Below the pieces are notes generated by a model. The model was not told where the DNA came from. It ran no database searches and saw nothing but the letters and a program-made list of their open reading frames with translations. Source: Acidobacteriota bacterium (lineage in GTDB: Bacteria; Acidobacteriota; Terriglobia; Versatilivoradales; Versatilivoraceae). Taken from it: a stretch of DNA of 64,000 nucleotides. The translations under genes were made by a program, and so were the position numbers. Where the stretch lies: the NCBI GenBank assembly GCA_028875575.1, contig JAPPDF010000094.1:52021-116020 (forward strand). The letters run 5' to 3'. This document shows, in pieces, positions 31,300-40,390 of this stretch (its first letter is position 1; each line of letters opens with the position of its first letter).

Positions 31300-31638
31300 A
31301 CCTTGAACTTATTCCGACACTAGGACAATACTTGTACATTGTTGAATATGAATAAGATATCGTTGATTTCCCGGTGGCAGACGCACTCAGGCAGGACCAT
31401 TGTGCCGCCCTCGGAAACGTCGCAAGGCGGGGCCGCGGGCCGCTACGACGATCACTACTGCTGTTCAGATCCTGATAGGGATGGCAGGATCCTCGTTACG
31501 GAGGGAGAAACACCGACCCTGAAGTACCGGAGCCTATTCCAACCGGGAGCCCCCAGCCTGCCCGGATCGCGGCCCTGCAAAGGAACTACCCCATTGGAAA
31601 GTAGACACCCCTTGCTGGCGGCAGATACTGACCCACCC
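31300..31638. other. Intergenic region without a recognised gene
   Basis: No supported coding frame on either strand; a long + strand frame crossing it is the shadow of the minus-strand gene downstream. The right part contains GAAAGTAGACACC followed by CTGGCGGCAGATACTGACCC, which looks like relics of insertion-sequence ends, but without a transposase this cannot be confirmed. Confidence 0.3.
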
Positions 31639-33033
31639 TCACGGCTTGATCAGAACCACGCCTTCCTTTTCAATCCGGGCGAACATCTTGCGGTACTCTT
31701 CCGAGCCGTCGTCGTCCCAGTATTCGGTGGTGAGGGGGGAGTCGTAGCTCATGGGGATGAGGCGCCAGCGGTCGGGGCGCACCATGAAGAGGGACCGCTC
31801 GGGGTCGGCGATGTTGTACATGCGGGTGCCGTTGGTAAAGCGGGTCTTGATGATCCACTTGGGTTGCTCGGGCAGTTTCAGCTTTTCCAGCCGTTCCAGT
31901 TCCGCCCGGTCCAGGGTCACCCCCAGCCCGGGCCGTTCCGGAACTTTGACAAATCCATTGACCGGATCGAGCCGCTCCTTGACCACATCCGACTTCTTGC
32001 TCTCGGAGGTGTTGACGAAGTGGAAGCTGGCCGTCTTGAAGGCCGAATGCATGTGGGCTGTCATGGCCCGGGTGATGTTTCCGCCGACGTTCTGCAGCAT
32101 GAAGGGGATGTTGGCGGCCGCGAACAGGCCGGCCCGCCGCCGGGCGGTTCCGATCTTCTGGTGTCCCAGCATGTAGGCGTCGGCCGCCCGCCTCAGCACC
32201 TCGAAGGTGGCGCCCAATGGAGTGTGGTGGTAGACGATCGGCAGCCGGCAGCGCTTGCGCAGCTCGGCGTAGCCCTCGATGTCCCGTTCCTGCAGAGGAT
32301 CCTCGAAACAGCCGGCGATGCGATACTTCGAGATGTTTTCCAGCAGCTCGAACATGTGGTCGTTGGTGCCGTGCATGGTGATGTCGTGGTGGATGCGGAA
32401 CCCCTCGGGAGCTACCTCCTGCATGGCGTCCATCTGGTCCATCACGTTTTCGAAGGGCGAGAGGTGGTACTTCATCCAGGTGTAGCCCATGGACGAGAAG
32501 TTCTTGACGGCCTGGGCCATGCGCTTGGGATGGGTCGAGACCGTCCATGAGGCCACCGGCACCCAGCGGCGGTAGCGCTGCCCGAAGAGCTTGTAGACGG
32601 GGACTCCGGCCGCCTTGCCCATCAGGTCGTACATGGCCGTCCCCAATCCCAGCGAGTTTTCGTCCCCCACCCAGTCGAAGGGGCTGGTGCCGATGTATTT
32701 TTCGATGGTCTCCTCGGGCTCCGGACTTCCGCTCTCGCCCAGTCCGGTCAGGCCGGCGTCGGTATGCACCACGTAGATGGTCCGTTTCCAGGGACCGTAG
32801 AAGTGGTTGAGCTCATAGGCGATCCAGTCCACGAACTCCTCGGTGATGTTGTGGACCTCGATGTCGGTGACCCGGATGGATCCATGCCGGGATTCGGCTT
32901 CCTTTTTGGCCGCCCAGACCGGCCTCCAGCCGTTCAAGAGAAGGGCGCCGCCAAGACCTGCAAAAAAGCCGCGGCGGGTGAGAATGCCGGACTCGGATTC
33001 AGAATTTCTTCCGGAAGAGTTGGAATAGGGCAT
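31639..33033 (-). CDS. Tat-exported mandelate racemase/muconate lactonizing (enolase superfamily) protein
   Basis: 464 residues from ATG 33033, which has GGAG six bases upstream; ATG 33045 is an alternative. A Tat signal is present (ILTRRGFFAGLGGALLLNGW). The capping domain (VTDIEVHNITEEF; YVVHTDAGLTGLGESGS) is followed by the barrel (YDLMGKAAGVPVYKLFGQRYR, then WMKYHLSPF, RIHHDITMHG, GCFEDPLQERD). The first two metal-ligand positions (Asp in HHDIT and Glu in CFEDP) are kept, but the place of the third ligand reads VYHHTPLG, and the KxK general-base motif reads KYH. It is therefore an atypical superfamily member, presumably an acid-sugar dehydratase or racemase relative acting in the periplasm. 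Confidence 0.8.
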   Translation of the reverse strand: MPYSNSSGRNSESESGILTRRGFFAGLGGALLLNGWRPVWAAKKEAESRHGSIRVTDIEVHNITEEFVDWIAYELNHFYGPWKRTIYVVHTDAGLTGLGESGSPEPEETIEKYIGTSPFDWVGDENSLGLGTAMYDLMGKAAGVPVYKLFGQRYRRWVPVASWTVSTHPKRMAQAVKNFSSMGYTWMKYHLSPFENVMDQMDAMQEVAPEGFRIHHDITMHGTNDHMFELLENISKYRIAGCFEDPLQERDIEGYAELRKRCRLPIVYHHTPLGATFEVLRRAADAYMLGHQKIGTARRRAGLFAAANIPFMLQNVGGNITRAMTAHMHSAFKTASFHFVNTSESKKSDVVKERLDPVNGFVKVPERPGLGVTLDRAELERLEKLKLPEQPKWIIKTRFTNGTRMYNIADPERSLFMVRPDRWRLIPMSYDSPLTTEYWDDDGSEEYRKMFARIEKEGVVLIKP

Positions 33034-33162
33034 GGCCGACTCCATTTTTTTGACGAAAGCTGAAAGGAGCACTCATTATAGGCAGGTTTGCGCCAAGATG
33101 TCACAGTGGCCAAATTTCGACCGCTGAGAGATCAGATCTTGAACGGCAATTCTTCAGGCGCC

Positions 33163-34032
33163 ATGCCCAACAAGCTACCCGTGAGATTCCCGACGTCATT
33201 GGCCCTGCTGGTGTTCATGGTCAATGCGTTTTTGGTCAGCGCCAGCGCGGCAGAGGTCAAGATCGCATCCTGGAACATCTACTGGCTCACCTCGGAGGAC
33301 CCGGATCATCACAGACGCAAGGCCGGCGATTACACCCGGTTGGCCGGATACGCAAATGACCTGGACGCGGACGTCATCGCTTTGCAGGAAGTCGATGCGG
33401 GATTTGTCCGCAAGGTGTTTCCTCTGCAGCAGTACCGAATTGAACTATCGCACCGTGACGACACCAGGCAACGGACCGGCTTCGCGATCCGCAGGGGTAT
33501 CCGATACCGGCGCCTGCCCGACTATCGAGAGCTGAGCACGAAATGGGGATTGCGCTACGGCACCGTGATCGAGTTGGAGGTGGGCGGCAGGAAAATCGAC
33601 CTGATGTCGGTGCACCTGAAGTCCGGCTGCTTCGACCGGGACCTGGACCGCCCCGCAACCAGGAGTTGCCGCGAACTCAAGTCCCAGGTGAGGCCGCTCG
33701 AGTCATGGATCGACCGACGTTTGAAACGGGGCCGGGCCTTTGTTCTGCTGGGCGACTTCAATCGGCGCATGGACCGGCGGAGCGACGATCTCTGGCATTT
33801 TATTGCCGATGGCAATCCAAAGCCGATATACAGGGTCAACGCCGGCGAGAAGCCGAGGTGTTGGGGTGCCAGGTTCCCTGAATTCATCGATCACATTATT
33901 GTCGGACCGATCACGGGGAAAGCTGTGAAGCCCCGTTCATTCGAAGAATTGACCTATAGCGAGAGGAATTATTTCCGTTGGCGCAAGCGTCTTTCCGACC
34001 ACTGTCCCATTTCCATACGGCTCGTTTTCTGA
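33163..34032 (+). CDS. Secreted endonuclease/exonuclease/phosphatase (EEP) family protein
   Basis: 289 residues from ATG 33163, giving a signal peptide (residues 1-31, cleavage near SASAAE). EEP motifs appear in order: KIASWNIYWL, VIALQEVDAG (metal-binding Glu), DLMSVHLKSGC, VLLGDFNRR (Asp/Asn), FIDHIIVG and LSDHCPISI (catalytic His). A disulfide pair in CFDRDLDRPATRSC is likely. It is predicted to be an extracellular or periplasmic phosphodiesterase or nuclease. It is transcribed divergently from the enolase-superfamily gene. Confidence 0.87.
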   Translation: MPNKLPVRFPTSLALLVFMVNAFLVSASAAEVKIASWNIYWLTSEDPDHHRRKAGDYTRLAGYANDLDADVIALQEVDAGFVRKVFPLQQYRIELSHRDDTRQRTGFAIRRGIRYRRLPDYRELSTKWGLRYGTVIELEVGGRKIDLMSVHLKSGCFDRDLDRPATRSCRELKSQVRPLESWIDRRLKRGRAFVLLGDFNRRMDRRSDDLWHFIADGNPKPIYRVNAGEKPRCWGARFPEFIDHIIVGPITGKAVKPRSFEELTYSERNYFRWRKRLSDHCPISIRLVF

Positions 34033-34071
34033 GGCAAGATATCCGCGACCCTCGGCAGCCCCTTCCCTCCC

Positions 34072-35076
34072 CTATCCCCCCAGGTTCTTCTCGTAGTCGT
34101 CCAACTGGTAGGCGTCCATCCAGTTGCCCGTTGGCGCCGGTTCATTGGGCAGGACGTATTTCAGCAGCTCCACGGCCTTGGCCAGCGAGTCGTCCACGGT
34201 GAGGTAGGGTTCCTCGCACTCGATGCTGAGGGGGCCGTCGTAGCCGGCCCGGCGCAGGCTGACGATGAAGTTGCGCCAGAAGAACTCGTCGTGGCCGTAG
34301 CCCAGGGTGCGGTAGCTCCAGGACCTCAGGTCCCACTCGTCGTAGTAGGCGCTGGACGCCAGGCCGTCGCGGGCGGTCAACCGCGGGTCCAGGGCCACGT
34401 CCTTGACGTGGCAGGTGTAGATGGCCTCGCCGATGGTCTCGACGAAAACGATGGGATCGATACCCTGCCACCACAGGTGGGAGGGGTCCAGGTTCATGCC
34501 GATGGTGGGCCCGACTTCCCGGCGGAGGCGCAGGAAGGTCTGGGTGTTGTAGACGCAATCGCCGGTATGGGGCTCGATGCACAGCTTGACCCCGTAGTCG
34601 TCGGCGATGGCGGCGGCCTTCTTCCAGTAGGGGATGATTCTTTCCTCCCACTGCCAGCGGTAGGCATCCTTCCACATGACGAAGGCGGAGTTGATGATCC
34701 AGTTGGGTGTCTGGTCGTCGGGACCGCCGGCGGGAGTGCCGGCCAGCAGGCTGATGTGGTGAACGTCCAACCGGCTGGCCAACTTGCAGGTGGCCACCAG
34801 GTCGGCATGGGCGCCCTCGGCGATGGCCGGGTTGGGATGGATGGGGTTGCCGTGGCAGCCGAAGGAACAGATCTGCATCTCCCTCTCTTCCAGGCTGCGC
34901 TTGAAGGCTTCGAACTCGGCTGGCGAGGATGCCAGCTTGACCGGGTCGTAGTGGACCTTGGGAATGTGCCCGCCGGCGCAGGCCTCGACCAATCGGATGC
35001 CGTGCTTCTTGCAGGAGTCCAGCATCTCCTCCCAGGATCTCTCCAGCATGCTTGCCGCCATCAATGCGATTTCCAT
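34072..35076 (-). CDS. Xylose-isomerase-like TIM-barrel sugar phosphate isomerase/epimerase
   Basis: 334 residues from ATG 35076, preceded by GGAGGACGGGACAAAC. Metal-ligand segments of the family are present: CIEPHTGDCVYN, GMNLDPSHLWWQGIDP, TCHVKDVALD and LSIECEEPYLTVDDSL. N-terminal ALMAASMLERSWEEML is cytosolic in character, with no signal peptide. It probably isomerises or epimerises an uptake product such as an inositol or rare-sugar derivative. Such proteins are often encoded with Gfo/Idh/MocA oxidoreductases, one of which lies 6 kb away. Confidence 0.86.
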   Translation of the reverse strand: MEIALMAASMLERSWEEMLDSCKKHGIRLVEACAGGHIPKVHYDPVKLASSPAEFEAFKRSLEEREMQICSFGCHGNPIHPNPAIAEGAHADLVATCKLASRLDVHHISLLAGTPAGGPDDQTPNWIINSAFVMWKDAYRWQWEERIIPYWKKAAAIADDYGVKLCIEPHTGDCVYNTQTFLRLRREVGPTIGMNLDPSHLWWQGIDPIVFVETIGEAIYTCHVKDVALDPRLTARDGLASSAYYDEWDLRSWSYRTLGYGHDEFFWRNFIVSLRRAGYDGPLSIECEEPYLTVDDSLAKAVELLKYVLPNEPAPTGNWMDAYQLDDYEKNLGG

Positions 35077-35232
35077 GTTTGTCCCGTCCTCCTTTGAGTT
35101 GCGTCGAGCCCTGCGGAGCCCGACGGTCTCCTCCATTCTCTTCAGACCTGATCTTGATGTCTCAGCCGGGAGTGCCTCGGTCAGTACCTGTCCTTTTCTC
35201 CGAAGTGCGGCGGCGGGGTCAAAAAATGCCGG

Positions 35233-35469
35233 TTAATCCTCATCCACCCCATCTTCGTCGTCGGGCTCGCCTTCAAGAATCTTCATGGCTCTGCGGGCAT
35301 CCGATTCCAGCACTTGGAGGCCCACGCCGCCAATGGTCGGGGCCCAGACCCAATTCATGCCGGCGATATGCTCATTGGTCAGTACGCACTCGATTCCCTC
35401 TGCTTCCAACCGGGTCTTGGCCAGATTGGCCTCAATGGGGTGGTCGAAGCTGGCGATGGTAATCAGCAC
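35233..35469 (-). CDS. DUF2007 small protein
   Basis: 78 residues from GTG 35469, which has GGAGAA eight bases upstream; the open frame extends to 35544 but the extra residues do not fit the family. The family pattern is VLITIASFDHPIEANLAKTRLEAEGIECVLTNEH followed by GVGLQVLESDARRAMKIL. The C-terminus is strongly acidic. DUF2007 proteins are small beta-alpha-beta proteins of unknown, possibly signal-transducing, role. Confidence 0.85.
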   Translation of the reverse strand: MLITIASFDHPIEANLAKTRLEAEGIECVLTNEHIAGMNWVWAPTIGGVGLQVLESDARRAMKILEGEPDDEDGVDED

Positions 35470-35608
35470 CCGCGATGTTCTCCATTGCCGAGTGAAGCAA
35501 GAGAGGTACTCTATCAGTCCGGGAGCACGCCTACAATCGCTCAATAGACCGTAGGAACATCCCTTGTGGGTCCCCGACGCGGCGTTGGTTGGGCGACTGG
35601 AAACAACC

Positions 35609-35731
35609 GGGCAATCACAAGGGTTGCCCCTACATTGTGGGGTTCAGCCGGGATGGCCCGTCCCTAGGCTGGGGATCGGTTGCGAGCAGGGGTATGATTG
35701 GCAACAGAAACTCCGGCCCCGGCGGCCGGAG
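35609..35731. repeat. Two small hairpins between the DUF2007 and BCCT genes
   Basis: GGGCAA (35609-35614) pairs with TTGCCC (35624-35629), part of a REP-like unit. CTCCGGCC (35711-35718) pairs perfectly with GGCCGGAG (35724-35731) around a five-base loop, 45 bases before the BCCT start. No T-run follows, so neither is a typical terminator. The rest of the 35470-35776 gap shows nothing else. Confidence 0.45.
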
Positions 35732-35776
35732 TCAACGGAGAGATCTCCGGGAGACCCGGTAAGGCTCACACCTCAC

Positions 35777-37321
35777 ATGCCCCCCAACGACACCCAGACC
35801 GACTACCGGATTGGCAGTGACAACATCCAGTTCCTGGGGCTCGACATCCACAATCCGGTCTTCGCCGTATCCAGCCTCACCATCATCGCATTCGTAGGCG
35901 GCGTGCTGGCGTTTCGGGAGGTCGCGGCCGCCGCTTTCGACGCGCTGTACGCCTGGCTCACTTCGACGTTCGACTGGGTGTTCTTGGGCGCCGGCAACAT
36001 CTTCATCCTGTTCTGCCTGCTGCTGGTGGTGACTCCACTCGGCCGCATCCGCCTCGGCGGTCCGGATGCCAAACCCGACTACTCCACCTGGTCGTGGTTC
36101 GCCATGCTGTTCGCGGCCGGGATCGGCATCGGCCTGATGTTCTTCGGGGTGGCGGAGCCGATTACCCATTTCCGGAATCCGCCGCTCGGGATCGACGCCG
36201 CCGACACCGCCGCCGCGCAAAGGATGGCATTCGCCGCCGCTATCTTTCACTGGGGCCTGCACCCATGGGCAATGTACGCGATCGTCGCGCTCGCGCTCGC
36301 CTTCGCCGCCTACAATCTCGGGTTGCCGCTGACGCTGCGGTCGGCGTTCTACCCTGTCCTGGGCAAGGCAGTATGGGGCCGGTTCGGCCACCTGATCGAT
36401 GTCCTGGCGGTGTTCGCCGCGCTCTTCGGACTGGCCACCTCGCTCGGCCTGGGCGCCGAGCAGACGGCGGCGGGGCTGGCTCATATATTCGGCGTAGCGG
36501 CCACCGGGACCACCAAGGTGCTGATAATCGCGATCATCACGTTCATCGCCGTGGCATCGGTGGTCGCCGGGATGGACAAAGGAGTCAAGCGCTTGAGTCA
36601 GGCCAACCTGCTGCTGGCCCTGCTGCTGCTCGCGTTCGTGCTGGCGGTGGGGCCGACCCTTGACCTGTTGGCCGGGTTCGCCGACAGCCTTGGCCACTAC
36701 CTGGCGGCGATCGGACCCCTTAGCAACTGGGCGGGTCGGACCGACTTCGATTTCATGCACGGATGGACCACCTTCTTCTGGGCCTGGTGGCTCTCCTGGT
36801 CGCCCTTCGTCGGCATGTTCATCGCCCGGGTCTCGCGCGGCCGCACCGTGCGTGAACTCGTCGGCTGCATGCTGATCGTCCCGACGCTGGTCTCCGCGCT
36901 CTGGATGAACGTCTTCGGGGCCACCGCGCTGTCGCACTATCTCAATGGCGGCCATACCGCGGTGGTCGAGGCGGTGCAGGCCCAGCAACCGGAACTGGCC
37001 CTGTTCAAGATGCTGGAGGCGCTGCCGCTCGCCGGCGTCACCTCGACTATCGGCGTCATCCTGGTAGTCATCTTCTTCGTCACTTCGTCCGATTCCGGTT
37101 CGCTCGTCATCGACACCATCACCGCTGGAGGAAAGTTGGATGCACCGGTCGCTCAGCGCGTCTTCTGGTGCGTATTCGAAGGAATCGTCGCCATCACTCT
37201 GCTCATCAGCGGCGGACTGGTGGCGCTGCAGACGGCTTCGCTGGTGACCGGCTTTCCGTTCGCGCTGGTGCTGTTGGGAATGTGCTACAGCATCTGGAAG
37301 GGCCTGCGCGCTGCCCGGTGA
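35777..37321 (+). CDS. BCCT family betaine/carnitine/choline transporter
   Basis: 514 residues from ATG 35777; the open frame upstream is not hydrophobic and lacks family similarity. Twelve membrane segments are visible. Family motifs are GIGIGLMFFGVAEPITHF in the glycine-rich TM3 region, FHWGLHPWAMYAIV, and the BCCT signature around FFWAWWLSWSPFVGMFIARVSRGRTVRE. It imports trimethylammonium compounds or related osmolytes with Na+ or H+. It lacks the long regulatory C-terminal tail of osmosensing members such as BetP, so a nutrient-uptake role is likely. An EctD-like gene occurs 3 kb downstream. Confidence 0.95.
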   Translation: MPPNDTQTDYRIGSDNIQFLGLDIHNPVFAVSSLTIIAFVGGVLAFREVAAAAFDALYAWLTSTFDWVFLGAGNIFILFCLLLVVTPLGRIRLGGPDAKPDYSTWSWFAMLFAAGIGIGLMFFGVAEPITHFRNPPLGIDAADTAAAQRMAFAAAIFHWGLHPWAMYAIVALALAFAAYNLGLPLTLRSAFYPVLGKAVWGRFGHLIDVLAVFAALFGLATSLGLGAEQTAAGLAHIFGVAATGTTKVLIIAIITFIAVASVVAGMDKGVKRLSQANLLLALLLLAFVLAVGPTLDLLAGFADSLGHYLAAIGPLSNWAGRTDFDFMHGWTTFFWAWWLSWSPFVGMFIARVSRGRTVRELVGCMLIVPTLVSALWMNVFGATALSHYLNGGHTAVVEAVQAQQPELALFKMLEALPLAGVTSTIGVILVVIFFVTSSDSGSLVIDTITAGGKLDAPVAQRVFWCVFEGIVAITLLISGGLVALQTASLVTGFPFALVLLGMCYSIWKGLRAAR

Positions 37322-37370
37322 GAAACGCAGGCAAATGCTGCGAAGACGTCATGGGATGAAGGCCACCCGG

Positions 37371-37835
37371 GAGCGCGGGCGTCCCGCCCGCACACATCGT
37401 CCCGCAGCCTTGCCCATCTCCTCGACCCGGGTCGACCGGCAACGGCGTCAGGACTGTGTTCCGGCCGGGCCCATGCGGATTCGGCCGGCAGGGTGACCGG
37501 GCGCCACATCGAGGGGAAACTGAGCGCCAAGCAACGGGACAGCATGCGGGCGAGACGCCCGCGTTCCCGGGTGGCGCCAGGACTCTGCTTCGGCCGAGCC
37601 CATGCCGTTTCCACGCAGGGTGGCCGGGCGCCACATCGAGGGGAAACTGAGCGGCAAGCAACGGGACAGCATGCGGGCGAGACGCCCGCGTTCCCGGGTG
37701 GCGCCAGGACTCTGCTTCGGCCAAGCCCATGCCGTTTCCACGCAGGGTGGCCGGGTGCCCCATCGCAGGGAAACTGAGCGGGACGTAACGGGAGTGCATG
37801 CGGGCGGGACGCCCGCGCTCCCGGGTGGGGTGCAC
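37371..37835. repeat. Tandem array of 127-bp repeats
   Basis: The anchor sequence GCGCCACATCGAGGGGAAAC starts at 37501 and 37628, and a diverged copy at 37755, giving an exact 127-bp period; a more degenerate unit precedes them. Each unit contains the palindromic GCGGGCGAGACGCCCGC followed by GTTCCCGGGTGG, or a variant. The array fills most of the 37322-37922 gap between the convergent BCCT and PhyH genes. No coding function is supported; open frames through it on both strands simply reflect the repeat. Confidence 0.85.
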
Positions 37836-37922
37836 CCTCCACCCCCTCTTGCTCCTCGAGGGGACGCGCGCCGGCTTGCCGGGCCGCATCCCGGCCGATG
37901 CGGAAGGAACCGATCTCCAATC

Positions 37923-38687
37923 TTACACGCAGCCGGGGTATTCCCTCCCCTGCAGGAGCACATAGTTTGGCCGGGGCCGGGTGTCGTCGGTCCAGCGGGA
38001 GCGGGCCGACATGTAGTGAACGGCCAGGCCGCGCCGCGAGGTGGTGGAACGGTTGGGCGTGGAGCGATGCAGCAGCAGGCTGTGGTGAAATGAGCAACCA
38101 CCCGCCGGCATGAGCAGGGGCGTTTCCCGGCCAAGGTCCAGGGCCTCGTCGGGCACCTGCTTGTCTCGCCGGTCTCGCACCACCCAGGGCTGGCTGTGAT
38201 CCAGAACCCCCTGCCGGTGGCTTCCCGGAATCACATACATGGGTCCCTTCTCCAGGGTGACGTCGTCCAGCGCCGTCCAGCAGGTCACCAGGTCCATGGG
38301 CTCGATGGCGAAGTAGGCCGAGTCCTGGTGGTAGGGCTTCTCCACCCCTCCCGGCGGCTTCATGAAGCACTGGCTGTTGTAGAGCTTGATGTCGGGGCCG
38401 ATCATGGACTCCACGATGGACAGAATCCGGGGATGGCCGGCATGAGCCAGAAAAACCGGATCGTTGTCGGCGGGGCGGTTCAGCTTGCGCACCGTTGCCA
38501 GCTCCACCCTCTCGGCGCCCGGCTCCAGCTCGATATCCTCCATCGGATATCCCGGAACGGCGCCGGAAATCAGATCCTCGGTCCGTTGCCTCACCCGCTG
38601 CACTTCTTCGGCTGTAAGCAGACCCTCCACCACCAGGTAGCCCTGCTCCCGATACTGCTCGGCGTAGCTTCCGTTTTCCTTGACCAT
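37923..38687 (-). CDS. Phytanoyl-CoA dioxygenase (PhyH) family protein
   Basis: 254 residues. It is a non-haem Fe(II)/2-oxoglutarate oxygenase. The iron-binding H-x-D is in KPYHQDSAYF and the distal His and 2-oxoglutarate Arg are in LLHRSTPNRSTTSRRGLAVHY. It begins YAEQYREQGYLVVEGLLTAEEV as family members do. GPMYVIPGSHRQG is the usual substrate loop. It is the last gene of a minus-strand run starting at the ADC-like gene, 25 bp after the GH10-like gene. The substrate is unknown. Confidence 0.92.
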   Translation of the reverse strand: MVKENGSYAEQYREQGYLVVEGLLTAEEVQRVRQRTEDLISGAVPGYPMEDIELEPGAERVELATVRKLNRPADNDPVFLAHAGHPRILSIVESMIGPDIKLYNSQCFMKPPGGVEKPYHQDSAYFAIEPMDLVTCWTALDDVTLEKGPMYVIPGSHRQGVLDHSQPWVVRDRRDKQVPDEALDLGRETPLLMPAGGCSFHHSLLLHRSTPNRSTTSRRGLAVHYMSARSRWTDDTRPRPNYVLLQGREYPGCV

Positions 38688-38712
38688 GTCCTTGCCCTCG
38701 ATTCCCGGTGAT

Positions 38713-40275
38713 TTATCCCTTGCTGCCGTAGTCGATCTCCAAGCTCATCTGCGCCAGGACCAGGGGTACCGCCAGGCGCGGGTTGCGCTTTTTCAGAACC
38801 AGTTCCAACCGGTTGAATCCGCACTTGAGGATGTCGGCCCGGAACGGCAGGTGGAGAAAGTCTCGACTGCCGAAGAGCGTGGGCTCCCGCCGAACCTCCT
38901 CCTTTTCTCTGGAAAGATCCACACCGTTCAACCGGAACTGCAGATCGTCGTCATCCATTTGCTGTTCCAGGCGCATGACCAGCTTGGCCTTGACCGACTT
39001 GCTCTCGGCCGCGGCCGCCGGCACGTCATCGCCAACGAAAAACCGGATCCGAGCGGGTCCTCCCACCTTTTCCTGCTGGATCTTCAGCGGAAGCTGGGCC
39101 TTGGGGTGGGATCGCCGCCACAGGGAGCCGACCTGCTCATCGATGAGGTAGCGCTTGTCCCGGTGCTTCAACAGGCCGGGGTCTCCGATCTCCACCAGTG
39201 ACTTGCGCCAAAGCTCCCGGTCCCACAGGGGAGCGTACCAATTGAAGAGATAGATCCCGTCCACGCCCTGTTTCCAATAGTTCAAGGCCGTGGCCCGGGT
39301 CTGCTCCGCAGGATGATACAAGCCGATCTGTCCCAGCAGGGTGAGATCGCGACCTCCAACGAACTCCACGTATTCTCGCATGGACAAGTCGGATTCATGG
39401 CCCCGCGGGGTTCCCGCCGTCACCACGTCCAACAGGCCTTCCTCGATCCAGGTGGGGACGTCGAATCCCAGCTTGAAGGCAAGGTTGAAGGTGAAAGGGA
39501 CCCTGGCGGCCAGTCGAAAGGGTTTGCCGCGACTCTCCGAGGCCCGGTCCACCAGGGCTCGCACCCTGCGAACCAGTTGGGTGATCAGGTGGCGGTTGCG
39601 ATAGGCCTCCTCGGGCTTGAAGAAGGCCGGGTGCCGCAGGAAATCCAACTCGATGCCATCCAGATCGTAATCCTGGACGATTTCTTCGATGACCTTGAAC
39701 TTGTTTTGCCGTACCTGCTCATAGGCGAAATCGAATCCGGTGGCAAAACTGGGATGGACAGCGTCTCCCAGCAGCAGTTCCGGGTGAGCCCTCTTGTACT
39801 GGCTGTAGAGATCGACGGCGTTCCAACCCTTGGGACTGTCGTGGGCATCGTTCATCCGCACGGTCGCAAAGAACTGGATACCGATCTCGCGGCAGCGATC
39901 GGCCATGGCCTGAAAGTAGTCCTCCCGCTCCTTGAGAACGCTCTCCAGGCCCTGTATGAACCGAAGGCCCGCGGCACTCTGGAACCGCTTCAGGTTCTCC
40001 CCGTACATCTCGGCAGTCCTGGTCCTGAAGTAGAAGACGTCGGCTTCACCAATGCTCCAGAACAGGGCATCCACCTGGGTCCCGATAAAGCGGTCCACCC
40101 CTTTCTCCAACAGCTCCCCGACTCCGGACACCCGTTGCAGGGTGTGGCCGTCGTCGTTGTAGACGATGCGGTAGTTGCAGTCAGGACGGTTTGCTCGGGA
40201 TCGAGCAGCCCCCAGAACCGAGGGTCCGGCTGACAGGGCTACCGCCGAATGGGAAAGGAACTTCCTTCGATTCAT
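38713..40275 (-). CDS. Secreted GH10-like (GHL10/DUF187-type) TIM-barrel protein, paralogue 1
   Basis: 520 residues with GGAGGAGTGA before the ATG. It has a Tat-like signal (NRRKFLSHSAVALSAGPSVLGA). The barrel includes IQFFATVRMNDAHDS and YDLDGIELDFLRHPAFF, whose D-G-x-x-x-D is the acidic strand motif of GH10/GH13-like barrels, then FRLAARVPFT and NYWKQGVDGIYLFNWY. A C-terminal beta domain (about 400-520) follows. Two longer paralogues occur at 49379-51148 and 53599-55434. No carbohydrate substrate can be named and catalytic function is inferred from fold only. Confidence 0.65.
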   Translation of the reverse strand: MNRRKFLSHSAVALSAGPSVLGAARSRANRPDCNYRIVYNDDGHTLQRVSGVGELLEKGVDRFIGTQVDALFWSIGEADVFYFRTRTAEMYGENLKRFQSAAGLRFIQGLESVLKEREDYFQAMADRCREIGIQFFATVRMNDAHDSPKGWNAVDLYSQYKRAHPELLLGDAVHPSFATGFDFAYEQVRQNKFKVIEEIVQDYDLDGIELDFLRHPAFFKPEEAYRNRHLITQLVRRVRALVDRASESRGKPFRLAARVPFTFNLAFKLGFDVPTWIEEGLLDVVTAGTPRGHESDLSMREYVEFVGGRDLTLLGQIGLYHPAEQTRATALNYWKQGVDGIYLFNWYAPLWDRELWRKSLVEIGDPGLLKHRDKRYLIDEQVGSLWRRSHPKAQLPLKIQQEKVGGPARIRFFVGDDVPAAAAESKSVKAKLVMRLEQQMDDDDLQFRLNGVDLSREKEEVRREPTLFGSRDFLHLPFRADILKCGFNRLELVLKKRNPRLAVPLVLAQMSLEIDYGSKG

Positions 40276-40390
40276 TCACTCCTCCATGTCATTGAGCGCC
40301 GACTCGACCGGTCACAGCCGGGTCGTCGACGACAGCAGCTTCCGGATCGGGAGCAAACTCCAACCGGGGCGACGCCTCCGGAGTGCCCCT

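Noticed and set aside
31339..32550. 403-residue + strand open frame over the enolase-superfamily gene
   Set aside because: Val/Gly/His-rich with no motif; opposite a clear Tat-exported enzyme. The first part crosses a gene-free gap.
35732..36988. 418-residue minus-strand frame opposite the BCCT gene
   Set aside because: Charged low-complexity sequence; antisense of a membrane protein typically reads this way.
37371..37835. CRISPR array
   Set aside because: The 127-bp units are nearly identical throughout, without unique spacers between short repeats, and no cas gene is nearby.
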